Of a DNA stretch of 52,978 bases, positions 15,979 to 25,021 are shown one piece after another; position 1 is the stretch's first letter, and each line of letters begins with the position of its first letter. The position numbers and the translations under genes were made by a program. The DNA lies in contig NZ_QGTD01000002.1 of NCBI RefSeq assembly GCF_003176895.1, positions 1 to 52,978 of the forward strand. Reading direction: 5' to 3'. Under the pieces are notes generated by a model. It saw only the letters and a list, made by a program, of their open reading frames with translations, ran no database searches and was not told where the DNA came from. The stretch is from Gracilibacillus dipsosauri. Its GTDB lineage: Bacteria > Bacillota > Bacilli > Bacillales > Amphibacillaceae.

Positions 15979-17412
15979 TTATTTCGTTCCTTTTTGGTTA
16001 TCCTGTGCTCCCCACCATGAGACGTTTTTCAAACCTTTAATATTTTTATAATGGAATACAGGATCTTTGCCTTCCTTTTTCTGACTAATATAATCATTAA
16101 GTACATTGATCGTTATTTTTGTTAGGAATAGGATTGCCACAAGGTTAACGACAGCCATCATTGCCATGAATAAATCTGCCATACTCCATACAATTTGGAT
16201 CGAAGCTAAGGAGCCGAACATCACCATTGCTAAAACAATAAGACGATAGATTGTTAGTAATGTCTTGCTTTCTCTTAGATAGGCAATGTTTGTTTCCCCA
16301 TAGTAATAATTTCCGATTACGGAACTAAACGCAAATAAGAAAATCGTTATCGCTACAAAAATGGATGCCCATTCACCTACATGTGAGCTTACAGCGACCT
16401 GTGTCAGTTGAATACCATCCTCTGATGCTTGATAAAAGCCATCATATAACACAATGATAAATGCGGTAATACTACAAATCACGATCGTATCAAAGAAAAC
16501 AGCTAATGATTGTACAAGCCCCTGCTTTACTGGGTGATTGACACCAGCAGAAGCGGCTGCATTCGGCGCACTACCCATACCAGCCTCGTTAGAAAATAAC
16601 CCTCTTTTTATCCCGTACATCATAGCTGCACCCATTGTTCCACCGATAGCTTCCTCCAGTCCAAATGCATTCTTGATTATCATCATGAAAACATCAGGTA
16701 GAGCCGTAATATTTGTGATCATTACATATAAACCAACTACTATGTAGATGATTGCCATGAATGGTACAATGACTCCAGCTATAGACGCAATTCGCTTAAT
16801 TCCTCCAAATATAATAATGGCAGCTAAAACGACTAGAATGATACCAGTCCAGATTGGATCAACATTGAATGCCTCATCCACAGCACCAGATATTGTATTC
16901 GCTTGCACTGCATTAAAGACAAAGCCGAATGTAATTGTAATTAAAATGGAAAATAAAATACCCATCCATTTTTGTCCTAATGCTTTTTCCATATAATAAG
17001 CTGGTCCGCCACGAAATCCGTCTCGATCAGGCACCTTATATACTTGAGCAAGTGTACTTTCCACAAATGCTGTTGCCATACCGATTAGTGCGACAACCCA
17101 CATCCAAAATACAGCTCCAGGTCCACCAATAGCAACTGCTAATGCTACACCTGCTAAGTTACCAGTACCAACCCTTGAGGCGATCGAGATACTAAATGCT
17201 TGAAAGGCATTTGTTCCTCGCTTACCACTTTGCTCTACTGCCTCCTCACGAATAACCTTAAACATTTCTCCAAACAAACGAAATTGGATAAATTTTGTTC
17301 TAAGTGTAAAAAATAATCCTGCACCTATTAATAAATAAATAAGGACATAATCCCATAATATGAGGTTTCCCCATTCTACTATCTTGTTGAGTATTTCTTC
17401 TATCATACTCAT
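15979..17412 (-). CDS. Sodium:alanine/glycine symporter (AGCS family)
   Basis: An integral membrane carrier that imports alanine or glycine with Na+. The 477 residues contain about ten hydrophobic helices and the AGCS signature RVGTGNLAGVALAVAIGGPG near residue 80, followed by FWMWVVALIGMATAFVES and FRGGPAYYMEKALG. Also visible is LFSNEAGMGSAPNAAA near residue 275, a hallmark of the substrate site. B. subtilis has several homologues (AlsT type), so no symbol is assigned. The start at 17412 has AAGG upstream; a second ATG two codons on is possible. It is divergent from the cytochrome bd operon. Confidence 0.9.
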   Translation of the reverse strand: MSMIEEILNKIVEWGNLILWDYVLIYLLIGAGLFFTLRTKFIQFRLFGEMFKVIREEAVEQSGKRGTNAFQAFSISIASRVGTGNLAGVALAVAIGGPGAVFWMWVVALIGMATAFVESTLAQVYKVPDRDGFRGGPAYYMEKALGQKWMGILFSILITITFGFVFNAVQANTISGAVDEAFNVDPIWTGIILVVLAAIIIFGGIKRIASIAGVIVPFMAIIYIVVGLYVMITNITALPDVFMMIIKNAFGLEEAIGGTMGAAMMYGIKRGLFSNEAGMGSAPNAAASAGVNHPVKQGLVQSLAVFFDTIVICSITAFIIVLYDGFYQASEDGIQLTQVAVSSHVGEWASIFVAITIFLFAFSSVIGNYYYGETNIAYLRESKTLLTIYRLIVLAMVMFGSLASIQIVWSMADLFMAMMAVVNLVAILFLTKITINVLNDYISQKKEGKDPVFHYKNIKGLKNVSWWGAQDNQKGTK

Positions 17413-17521
17413 TTTCCAACACCTTCCCTTCTTTTCTCTCCAATATATACCCTATTTCCATTAAAAATATCATAAAACGTCAAAAGAGAATTTTTTTCAC
17501 CCATATAACATTACCAATAGA

Positions 17522-17536
17522 CCGTTACGATTTCAA
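17522..17536 (-). promoter_or_regulatory. Weak CcpA-box-like site, symporter/cyd divergent region
   Basis: The minus strand reads TTGAAATCGTAACGG, which keeps TGNAANCGNW but misses the final CA of the cre consensus. It lies about 110 bases before the symporter start and about 150 bases before the first ORF of the cyd operon. A perfect GGATATC/GATATCC dyad with six bases between follows at 17573-17592. The 270-base gap holds nothing else firm beyond a TATAAT hexamer near 17625. Confidence 0.3.
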
Positions 17537-17686
17537 TAAGAAAGAATGGTATTATTACCAAATCTTGAAAAGGGATATCTGATTTGATATCCTCACTTAA
17601 AGGTATCCTATTCAATTAAGACGTATAATATTATCTTTTAAGCTGAAAATGAATAAGAAGCACGGGAAATGAAAAGAGGTTTTTAC

Positions 17687-17782
17687 ATGTACCAAAAGCA
17701 TGAGCGGAAATTAGTCATTTTACTAGTCGTCATCGCTATTCTACTAGGTATTGCACTTCTGAGAAGAATTTTAATGGGATAA
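17687..17782 (+). CDS. Small single-pass membrane protein before cydA
   Basis: A 31-codon ORF with AGAGG seven bases before its ATG. It encodes a basic N-terminus (MYQKHERK) followed by about 17 hydrophobic residues (LVILLVVIAILLGIALL) and an RR-containing C-terminus. Its stop lies 14 bases before the cydA start and leaves room for the cydA ribosome-binding site, so it is probably the first cistron of the cyd operon. No family is recognised. It may be an assembly or stability subunit by analogy with CydX/CydS, but a CydS-like gene is already present at the end of the operon. Confidence 0.65.
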   Translation: MYQKHERKLVILLVVIAILLGIALLRRILMG

Positions 17783-17796
17783 AGGGAGTTTTATTC

Positions 17797-19122
17797 ATGG
17801 ACAGTGTATTTTATAGTCGCGTATTAACGGAACTAACCCTCACCTTTCATATTATCTATGCAACGATAGGAGTTGGCATTCCTCTATTCATCTTTATGGC
17901 TCAATGGATGGGGATTAAAAAGCAGGATGAGCATTATATTCTCATGGCAAGAAGGTGGACAAGAGGATATATTATTACAGTTGCTGTAGGAGTTGTCACA
18001 GGAACAGCTATTGGCTTACAGTTGAATTTGCTTTGGCCAACCTTTATGCAGCTTGCAGGTAAGGCAATTGCATTACCCTTATTTATGGAAACCTTCGCCT
18101 TCTTCTTTGAGGCTATTTTCCTTGGTATTTATTTGTATACATGGGATCGTTTTAAGGATCAGAAGAAGCATATGCTTTTATTAATTCCTGTTGCGATCGG
18201 GGCATCTTGTTCTGCTGTTTTTATCACAATGGTGAATTCTTTTATGAATGCACCTCAGGGATTTGAAATGATGAATGGTGAATTCATTAATGTTCAACCA
18301 TTAGTTGCCATGTTTAATCCCGCAATGCCGACAAAGGTTGCTCATGTGCTTGCAACTGCCTATATGACAGCTGCCTTTATACTAGCTTCTATTGGTGCTT
18401 ATCGCATTATCAAAGGCTCCAATCATATCTACCATAAGAAGGCCCTCTTACTAACGATAAAGGTCGGTCTCGTATTTGCCATTGCTTCTGCAATTATCGG
18501 GGATTTCTCAGGAAAATATTTAGCAGCCTACCAACCAGAAAAGCTAGCCGCTATGGAGTGGCACTTCGAAACAGAAGAAGAGGCTTCTCTTACTCTATTT
18601 GGCGTCTTAACTAATGGTGATGAGATCAAGTATTCTATTGAAATCCCTTATGCCCTAAGCATTTTGGCACATGGGAATCCAACCTCCAAAGTGCTTGGAT
18701 TGGATCAATTCCCAAAGGAAGATGTTCCACCGCTCTATATACATTATCTATTTAACATTATGGTCATGATCGGCATGTTCGTTGCACTAGTTGCCCTAAT
18801 CTATATCGTCGGAAATTGGCTAAGGAAGAAATTTGTTTACAAAAAATTCTTTTTATGGACACTAGTCACGACAGGGCCATTATGTATGCTCGCGATCGAG
18901 GCTGGCTGGTGGCTTGCAGAAGTAGGAAGACAGCCTTGGGTACTAAGAGGAATACTTAGAACAGAGGATGCGGCTACAACGAGTAATGATGTCGACATCA
19001 TGCTATATCTCTTTATCGGCTTATACCTTCTATTAGGGATTGCGAGTGTCATTGTACTTATCCGTATGTTTAAAGCAAACCCAATCGAACGTGAATTAAG
19101 AGATCGAGAAGGTGGGGAGTAA
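17797..19122 (+). CDS. cydA: Cytochrome bd-type quinol oxidase subunit I
   Basis: Membrane quinol:O2 oxidoreductase subunit that carries the hemes. The 441 residues are the short Q-loop form seen in Bacillus and Geobacillus (YthA-like). A heme ligand His18 lies in LTLTFHIIYATIG, conserved GTAIGLQLNLLWP and FFFEAIFLGIYLYTWDRF follow, the Q-loop has AYQPEKLAAMEWHFETEE, and GRQPWVLRGILRT is the family signature near residue 385. AAGGGAG precedes the ATG. cydB begins two bases after the stop, so translation is tightly coupled. Confidence 0.93.
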   Translation: MDSVFYSRVLTELTLTFHIIYATIGVGIPLFIFMAQWMGIKKQDEHYILMARRWTRGYIITVAVGVVTGTAIGLQLNLLWPTFMQLAGKAIALPLFMETFAFFFEAIFLGIYLYTWDRFKDQKKHMLLLIPVAIGASCSAVFITMVNSFMNAPQGFEMMNGEFINVQPLVAMFNPAMPTKVAHVLATAYMTAAFILASIGAYRIIKGSNHIYHKKALLLTIKVGLVFAIASAIIGDFSGKYLAAYQPEKLAAMEWHFETEEEASLTLFGVLTNGDEIKYSIEIPYALSILAHGNPTSKVLGLDQFPKEDVPPLYIHYLFNIMVMIGMFVALVALIYIVGNWLRKKFVYKKFFLWTLVTTGPLCMLAIEAGWWLAEVGRQPWVLRGILRTEDAATTSNDVDIMLYLFIGLYLLLGIASVIVLIRMFKANPIERELRDREGGE

Positions 19123-19124
19123 CC

Positions 19125-20141
19125 ATGTCATATGAATTAATTGGAATATCTGTTTTGTGGCTTTTCTTATTCGGGTATATTATTATTGCTTCGATCGACT
19201 TTGGTGCAGGTTTTTTTAATGCCTATAGTTTATTAACGAGAAAAAATCATATCATCAGTAATATTATCCAAAGATATCTATCCCCTGTATGGGAGGTTAC
19301 CAATGTTTTTCTTGTTTTTTTCTTTGTCGGTATCGTCGGTTTTTTCCCATCCACGGCTTATTATTATGGAACTGTTTTACTCGTACCTGCAAGCTTAGGA
19401 ATTATATTACTTGCTATTAGGGGCTCGTACTATGCTTTTACGACCTACGGAAAGTTAAAGAGTCACTTTTGGACCTATTTATATGGATTTTCAGGTTTAT
19501 TAATTCCTGCCTCCTTATCAATCGTTCTCACTATTTCTGAAGGAGGATTTATTGACAACACGTCAGCAGGGTTATCTCTAGATTATGTGGCACTATTTTT
19601 CAGTCCACTAACTTGGAGTATTGTCACATTAAGCTTAACCTCTGTCCTGTATATATCGGCTGTCTTTCTCACTTGGTATGCCAATGAAGCTAAGGATGAG
19701 CAGGCAACTGCATTATTAAGAAAATATGCGCTTATTTGGGCATTTCCTGCGATTATTACAGCAGGTGGAATTATAGTAGAACTCCGTGTCCATAATGAAC
19801 TGCATTTTCAAAACATGCTCAATGTGTGGTGGATGTTTCTGCTATCTGGAATTTTATTTGCTGCAACTGTATATCTGATCTGGAAAAAAAGAAATTACGG
19901 GGTTGCTTTTTTGTTATTAATTGGTCAATTCTTGATCGCGTTCTTTGCTTATGGTATCTCCCATTATCCATATTTGCTTTATCCTTACCTAACTATTGCA
20001 GAGGGCTTTACAAATGAAGGAATGGCTATAGCATTAATTATCGCATTCATTGCTGGATTTTGCTTATTGTTACCTTCTTTATATCTATTACTTCGATTAT
20101 TCTTATTTAACAAAAATTATGTTCAAGGAAAAATTAAGTAG
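19125..20141 (+). CDS. cydB: Cytochrome bd-type quinol oxidase subunit II
   Basis: The second large subunit of the oxidase, 338 residues with about eight or nine hydrophobic helices. Family features are LFGYIIIASIDFGAGFFNA at the N-terminus, YLSPVWEVTNVFLVFFFVG and FPSTAYYYGTVLLVP. It resembles B. subtilis YthB. The ATG is preceded by GGTGGGGAG within the end of cydA. It is followed, after a short gap with its own ribosome-binding site, by a 28-codon cydS-like gene. Confidence 0.9.
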   Translation: MSYELIGISVLWLFLFGYIIIASIDFGAGFFNAYSLLTRKNHIISNIIQRYLSPVWEVTNVFLVFFFVGIVGFFPSTAYYYGTVLLVPASLGIILLAIRGSYYAFTTYGKLKSHFWTYLYGFSGLLIPASLSIVLTISEGGFIDNTSAGLSLDYVALFFSPLTWSIVTLSLTSVLYISAVFLTWYANEAKDEQATALLRKYALIWAFPAIITAGGIIVELRVHNELHFQNMLNVWWMFLLSGILFAATVYLIWKKRNYGVAFLLLIGQFLIAFFAYGISHYPYLLYPYLTIAEGFTNEGMAIALIIAFIAGFCLLLPSLYLLLRLFLFNKNYVQGKIK

Positions 20142-20159
20142 TGGAAGGGGTGGTCTTAC

Positions 20160-20246
20160 ATGGATGATTTTATACATTTTTACGCTCCGTTTATCGTCAT
20201 AGTGATTTCGATGATTTTTTCCTTTTGGTTTGTGAGTAAAGACTAG
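20160..20246 (+). CDS. cydS: CydS-like third subunit of cytochrome bd
   Basis: A 28-residue single-helix protein: an acidic start (MDDF), the motif FYAPFIVIVIS, then FWFVSKD. This resembles the CydS subunit seen in the Geobacillus thermodenitrificans bd oxidase structure, which also has a Y-A-P then a hydrophobic stretch, FW and KD. GAAGGGGTGG lies before the ATG, 18 bases after cydB. Its stop codon overlaps the terminator stem, marking it as the last cistron. Confidence 0.85.
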   Translation: MDDFIHFYAPFIVIVISMIFSFWFVSKD

Positions 20247-20271
20247 AGGACCTTCTAATAGAAAGTCCTCT
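20245..20271 (+). terminator. Terminator of the cyd operon, near tyrS end
   Basis: AGAGGAC and GTCCTCT pair, with extra TTCTA/TAGAA inside, followed by TGCTTTTATTT on the plus strand. The tyrS stop is six bases away, so the hairpin may serve both directions. Confidence 0.85.
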
Positions 20272-20276
20272 TGCTT

Positions 20277-21551
20277 TTATTTATAACGAATGAGGAAATA
20301 TTTCTTCTTCCCTCTTCTTATAATGGTGAATTTCTCTTCGATTCGATCTGAGGCAGAAATTTGGTGCTCTAGATCTTGGTTTCTTTCTCCATTTATATAA
20401 ACTGCCCCATTCTTAATGTCCTCACGAGCTTGGCGTTTAGAGGAAGAGATTCCAGCTGTTACGAGTAAATCGATTAAACCGATCTCTTTATCTTCTATGG
20501 CGACTGAAGGCACATCCTTAAAGCCTTGTTCTATTTCAGCAGCATTGAGACTTTTTAGTTCTCCACTAAACAAAGCATCGGTAATTTTTATCGCTTGGCT
20601 CAATGCTTCTTCACCATGAACAAGTTTTGTCATCTCTTCTGCCAACCGTTTATGTGGCACCCGTTTTTCAGGCGCTGTTTCTAATTCTTGCTCAAGAGCT
20701 TTTATTTCGTCCATATCAAGGAAGGTGAAATATTTGATAAAACGAATCACATCACGGTCGTCTGTATTGATCCAGAATTGGTAAAATTCATATGGAGAAG
20801 TTTTATCAGAATCTAACCAAACCGCTCCACCTGCTGTTTTTCCAAATTTTGTCCCATCACTTTTGGTGATCAGTGGGACCGTTAATCCGAAAACCTTCGC
20901 TTCTTCTTGATTTTTTTCAGATCTTGTACGTCTTATTAGCTCCATACCTGCAGTAATATTACCCCATTGGTCACTACCACCGATTTGCAATGTGCAATTT
21001 TCTTTTTCATATAGGTTCATAAAATCAATGGATTGTAAAATCATATAACTGAATTCTGTGAATGAAATCCCATTTTCGATCCTTGAATCGACAGAGTCTT
21101 TTGCTAGCATATAATTAATCCCAAAATGTTTACCGACATCACGCAATACTTCTATAAATGTCATAGAATGAAGCCATTCATGGTTATTCCGAGCAACGGC
21201 ACTGTTTTTTCCATTGTCAAAATTAAGAATACCTGCTAGCTGTTCTTTAATCTTATCACTGAATCCTTTTACAACCTCTTCACTGTTTAACGAACGTTCT
21301 GTCGATCTCCCACTTGGATCGCCAATTAAGCCTGTTCCCCCACCGATTAATGCAATAGGGCGATGTCCAGCTTGTTGAAATCTTTTGAGCATTAGAATCG
21401 GTAGCAAATGTCCAATATGAAGACTATCAGCTGTAGGATCAAACCCACAGTAGAGGGTAACGATATTATCTTCTAAATGTTGGCGAAGTCCCTCATCATC
21501 TGTTGTTTGTTGAATTAAGTCCCTTTGTTTCAGATCATCCAAAATATGCAT
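20277..21551 (-). CDS. tyrS: Tyrosyl-tRNA synthetase
   Basis: Charges tRNA-Tyr in the cytosol. The 424 residues are the usual TyrRS length. The class I HIGH motif appears as DSLHIGHLLP near residue 45, the tyrosine site as YMLAKDSV and QIGGSDQWGN, and the KMSKS equivalent as KFGKTAGG near residue 230. An S4-like RNA-binding domain closes the protein (SKRQAREDIKNGAVYING). AGGAGG is one base from the ATG at 21560 but ten from the ATG at 21551, so the latter is chosen. A T-box leader lies directly upstream. Confidence 0.97.
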   Translation of the reverse strand: MHILDDLKQRDLIQQTTDDEGLRQHLEDNIVTLYCGFDPTADSLHIGHLLPILMLKRFQQAGHRPIALIGGGTGLIGDPSGRSTERSLNSEEVVKGFSDKIKEQLAGILNFDNGKNSAVARNNHEWLHSMTFIEVLRDVGKHFGINYMLAKDSVDSRIENGISFTEFSYMILQSIDFMNLYEKENCTLQIGGSDQWGNITAGMELIRRTRSEKNQEEAKVFGLTVPLITKSDGTKFGKTAGGAVWLDSDKTSPYEFYQFWINTDDRDVIRFIKYFTFLDMDEIKALEQELETAPEKRVPHKRLAEEMTKLVHGEEALSQAIKITDALFSGELKSLNAAEIEQGFKDVPSVAIEDKEIGLIDLLVTAGISSSKRQAREDIKNGAVYINGERNQDLEHQISASDRIEEKFTIIRRGKKKYFLIRYK

Positions 21552-21587
21552 GTATTTCATTCCTCCTATTTTTATTCAATAAAAAAA

Positions 21588-21815
21588 CTCCTCCCTCTAA
21601 ATAAGGGACGAGATTATCGCGGTACCACCCTTGTTGCAATAAAAAAGTATTGCCACTTAACAAATATCGATGCTGGATACACCGTCTTCATCTTCATGAA
21701 GAAACTCCTGATCGTAATTCATTCCATGATTATTACTAACTTCCACCGACCGTTAGCTCTCTTCATAAGGGAATCATGTCCTTACTGCAATCAATCAACG
21801 TTTAGCTTATAAAGT
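21588..21815 (-). ncRNA. T-box riboswitch (tyrosine) of tyrS
   Basis: The minus strand carries the T-box sequence GGGTGGTACCGCGA at 21630-21617. The terminator hairpin follows (CTCGTCCCT with AGGGAGGAG at 21612-21588, then seven T residues at 21587-21581). Upstream are the Stem I elements AGAGAGCTAACGG and GGTGGAAGTTAG. A TAC codon at 21716-21714 in GAATTACGATCAGG is the likely tyrosine specifier. Uncharged tRNA-Tyr would stabilise the antiterminator and let tyrS be transcribed. Confidence 0.93.
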
Positions 21816-21825
21816 TATTATTACA

Positions 21826-21854
21826 TTTTTAGCATATATCTAAATGAAATGCAA
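21826..21854 (-). promoter_or_regulatory. Likely promoter of the tyrS T-box transcript
   Basis: On the minus strand TTGCAT and TAAAAA are separated by 17 bases, placing the start just before the T-box Stem I. Confidence 0.5.
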
Positions 21855-21992
21855 TAAAAATTTAATATTTTTATCATTCGCAAAGAAAACGTCATGATCC
21901 TCACTCATAGACACCATTCAAATCAAAAAAAGAAAGCATTTTACATTGACGATTATGCTATAATAATGATTGGGGAAATGGAGGTTTGTTGA

Positions 21993-24935
21993 ATGAATAA
22001 TAAAAACTTCTTTCATATATGCTGGCAATACATACAAAAAGGCTGGCACTCTTTTTGGGAACTTTGGAAGAAAAACAAGATTCAAAGATCTGCAAGAATA
22101 AGTTATCACATCATTTGGAATATAATGTTATTTTTTATAACTCTCGCTATCATTGGTTTCTTTTTTGTCGGTGGGCTAGGTGCAGGCTATTTTGCTTCCC
22201 TAGTGTCTGATGAGGAAATCCAAACAAAAGAGGAAATGTCTACAGCTATTTATAATTATGAAGAGACTTCTGAATTATATTTTGCCGAGAATCAATTCCT
22301 ATCAGATGTTCAAACAGATTTACAAAGGGATGAAGTCTCCTTAGACAAAGTAAGCGAATTTGTTAAGAAAGCAATTATTGCTACAGAGGACGAGTATTTC
22401 GAAACACACAATGGTGTTGTCCCGAAAGCTATTTTACGTGCTGTATTCCAAGAGGTGACGAACGCTCAGACGAAAACAGGTGGGAGTACACTTACACAAC
22501 AAATTATTAAAAACCAGCTGCTAACCAATGAAGTTTCTTTTGAACGAAAAGCAAAGGAAATGTTATTAGCCTTAAGATTGGAGAAATTCTTTGAAAAAGA
22601 TGAGATTCTTGAGGCCTATTTAAATATCGTACCATTTGGTAGAAATGCATCTGGTCAAAACATTGCAGGAGTACAAACAGCTGCTCAGGGAATTTTCGGT
22701 GTAAATGCGGCTGATCTTAACTTAGCACAATCTGCTTATATCGCCGGTTTGCCTCAAAGTCCTTCTTATTACACACCTTTTGTTAATAATGGTGGATTAA
22801 AGGATCAAGCTGGCTTAGAACCTGGTCTAACCAAAATGAAAACTGTATTGTCACGGATGCTAGATGCTGGTTATATTGATAAAAAGCAATATGACGAAGC
22901 AGTTAACTATGATATCGTGGCAGATTTTAAAAAACCAGAGGATTCGATGCTGGAGGAATACCCTTGGCTTGTGAAAGAATTAAAAGAGCGATCTATTGAT
23001 ATCCTCACTAATGTGTTAGCAGAGCAAGATGGATACACCGCTGAGGATTTAGCATCTAGTGATGTTCTTCAAGAAGAGTACCAAATTAGAGCAGAACGAG
23101 AGCTTGGAAGTAACGGTTACCGTATCCATTCTACCATCGATAAAAAGCTCTATGATGTTTTTCAACAAGTGGCAAAAAGCTATGATAATTATGGAAGAGA
23201 TAAATTAGCAGTAAATGAAAATACGAATGAACCAATTATGGTAGAAAATCCTGAAACTGGTGAAATGGAACAGTTAGGACTACAGCCAGTACAAGTGGGA
23301 AGTATTTTAATTGAAAACAGTACTGGTAGAATATTAAGCTTTGTCGGTGGTCGTGACTTTGAAACATCTCAATACAATCATGCAACAGAAACGAGAAACC
23401 CTAATGGTAGTACCATGAAGCCATTAGCAGCATATGCACCAGCTATGGAATTAGGAGTTGTACAGCCAGGCTCAGTCGTCGCCGATGTTGCCAAGAACTT
23501 TAGAGGCTATAATCGACCTCCTACTAACTACACTGGAGGGTATTATGGATTAGTTTCTGTAAGGGAAGCATTATACAAATCTCATAACATTTCAGCATTG
23601 CAGGTTTATGACAAAATCTTAGATCAAAATCCAGCCAAGCTATTTTTAGATAAGATGGGCTTTGACGGATTAACAGAGGTTCAAGGACATAGTGATTATG
23701 AAAATCTCTCCTTAACACTAGGTAGTCCCTACAATGGGGTTACTGTCGAGGAGAATGTCAATGCTTATGCTACATTTGGAAACATGGGAAATTTCGTGGA
23801 TGCTTACATGATTGAAAAAATTGAAACAAAAGATGGCAAGGTTGTATATGAACATAAAGGTGAATCAGAAGAAGTCTTTAGCCCTCAAACAAGCTATTTG
23901 ACCATTGATATGATGCGTGACGTATTAACTCGTGGTACAGGTACAGCAGCTAGAGCAACTTTAACTAACAAAAGTGTGGACTGGGCCGGAAAGACGGGTA
24001 CGTCAAACGACTTCCAAGATACATGGTTTGTAGCAACGAATCCGAATGTAACGATCGGTACATGGATGGGCTATGACTATAACCAGCAGTTAGATTCGCA
24101 AGGTTATAGTAGTCGAAATAATATCTTTTGGGGCAAGCTTGTCAATGCGGCTACGGAGGTTCGTCCTGAATTAATGGCGCCATCCCAATCATTTGAACGA
24201 CCTGATGGTATTGTTTCTAGAAGCTATTGTGCAACATCAGGAGATCTGCCATCAGATGTATGTAAAGATTTAGGTCTTGTCCGAACGGATATTTACAATG
24301 CGAAATACGTACCTACTGAAAAGGATAACAGTTTAATTCGCGAAAATTATGTAATGGTTGGTGACAAGGCTGTACTAGCAAGTGATAAGACACCAAGTGA
24401 ATTTACGAAAGAGGAAGGTGCCATTTTTAACCCTGAATGGTTGAAAGAAAAGGGTTATGACAAATTATCAAATATCAAGCAATTGATACCTAGAAACGCA
24501 TCTGGTGGATGGTTAAAACTAACCTTCCCTAATAGTGGAACGTTAAAAACAAATGGGGAAAATCCTAACCCACCATCTACACTTCAGGTTTCAGGTCAAA
24601 CATTAAAGTGGAATGACTCAAGTAGCAGTGACGTTGTTGGCTACCGAATTTATCGCTCAAGTAGCTCCAGTGATAAATTTCAACGGGTTGGTAGCACAAC
24701 GTCCACTAGCTTTAAAGTTCCTGACAATAATGCGGTATATCACATACGAGCAGTTGATTATTCAGGTCTAGAATCACGACCATCTAAAAGTGTCGTCTAT
24801 GGTGATACGAAAGTGGAAGAAAAGAAGAAAAAAGAAGAAGGAAAAAGTGAAAAAGAGACAAGCTCTTCAAAGGATGTAAAGAAAGAAGAGAAAAAAGAAT
24901 CTGCGAAAAAAGAAGACAAGAAACAAGAAGAATGA
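21993..24935 (+). CDS. Class A penicillin-binding protein (PBP1A type) with FN3 domain
   Basis: A bifunctional peptidoglycan synthase at the outer face of the membrane. The 980 residues have a basic cytoplasmic N-terminus, one membrane helix (about residues 44-68), and a GT51 glycosyltransferase domain with catalytic Glu132 in ATEDEYF and GGSTLTQQIIKN. The transpeptidase domain has Ser473-Thr-Met-Lys476, Ser530-His-Asn and Lys667-Thr-Gly. A fibronectin type III-like module near residues 860-930 (NPPSTLQVSG, GYRIYRSS, YHIRAVDYSGLES) and a Lys/Glu-rich tail follow. GGAGG lies eight bases before the ATG. It occupies the place next to acuA where acsA stands in B. subtilis. Confidence 0.93.
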   Translation: MNNKNFFHICWQYIQKGWHSFWELWKKNKIQRSARISYHIIWNIMLFFITLAIIGFFFVGGLGAGYFASLVSDEEIQTKEEMSTAIYNYEETSELYFAENQFLSDVQTDLQRDEVSLDKVSEFVKKAIIATEDEYFETHNGVVPKAILRAVFQEVTNAQTKTGGSTLTQQIIKNQLLTNEVSFERKAKEMLLALRLEKFFEKDEILEAYLNIVPFGRNASGQNIAGVQTAAQGIFGVNAADLNLAQSAYIAGLPQSPSYYTPFVNNGGLKDQAGLEPGLTKMKTVLSRMLDAGYIDKKQYDEAVNYDIVADFKKPEDSMLEEYPWLVKELKERSIDILTNVLAEQDGYTAEDLASSDVLQEEYQIRAERELGSNGYRIHSTIDKKLYDVFQQVAKSYDNYGRDKLAVNENTNEPIMVENPETGEMEQLGLQPVQVGSILIENSTGRILSFVGGRDFETSQYNHATETRNPNGSTMKPLAAYAPAMELGVVQPGSVVADVAKNFRGYNRPPTNYTGGYYGLVSVREALYKSHNISALQVYDKILDQNPAKLFLDKMGFDGLTEVQGHSDYENLSLTLGSPYNGVTVEENVNAYATFGNMGNFVDAYMIEKIETKDGKVVYEHKGESEEVFSPQTSYLTIDMMRDVLTRGTGTAARATLTNKSVDWAGKTGTSNDFQDTWFVATNPNVTIGTWMGYDYNQQLDSQGYSSRNNIFWGKLVNAATEVRPELMAPSQSFERPDGIVSRSYCATSGDLPSDVCKDLGLVRTDIYNAKYVPTEKDNSLIRENYVMVGDKAVLASDKTPSEFTKEEGAIFNPEWLKEKGYDKLSNIKQLIPRNASGGWLKLTFPNSGTLKTNGENPNPPSTLQVSGQTLKWNDSSSSDVVGYRIYRSSSSSDKFQRVGSTTSTSFKVPDNNAVYHIRAVDYSGLESRPSKSVVYGDTKVEEKKKKEEGKSEKETSSSKDVKKEEKKESAKKEDKKQEE

Positions 24936-24944
24936 TCCATCCTG

Positions 24945-24972
24945 CCCCTGATCGACTTTTGATGATCAGGGG
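24945..24972 (+). terminator. Terminator of the PBP gene
   Basis: CCCCTGATC and GATCAGGGG pair perfectly around ten bases and are followed by TTTCTTTTG. The -35 of the acuA promoter candidate overlaps its loop. Confidence 0.9.
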
Positions 24973-24987
24973 TTTCTTTTGTATAAT
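24959..24987 (+). promoter_or_regulatory. Promoter candidate of acuABC inside the PBP terminator
   Basis: TTGATG (24959-24964) and a perfect TATAAT (24982-24987) are 17 bases apart. The -35 lies in the loop and right arm of the preceding terminator, and the -10 directly follows its T-rich tail. Confidence 0.6.
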
Positions 24988-25021
24988 AAAGGTACTAGAG
25001 TACAAAGAGGTGATACTTCCA

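Noticed and set aside
21525-21812. Plus-strand ORF opposite the tyrS leader
   Set aside because: It is the antisense of the T-box RNA and has no independent support.
24932-25021. N-terminal extension of acuA in the longest frame
   Set aside because: It begins inside the PBP stop codon and runs through the terminator hairpin and the likely acuA promoter.
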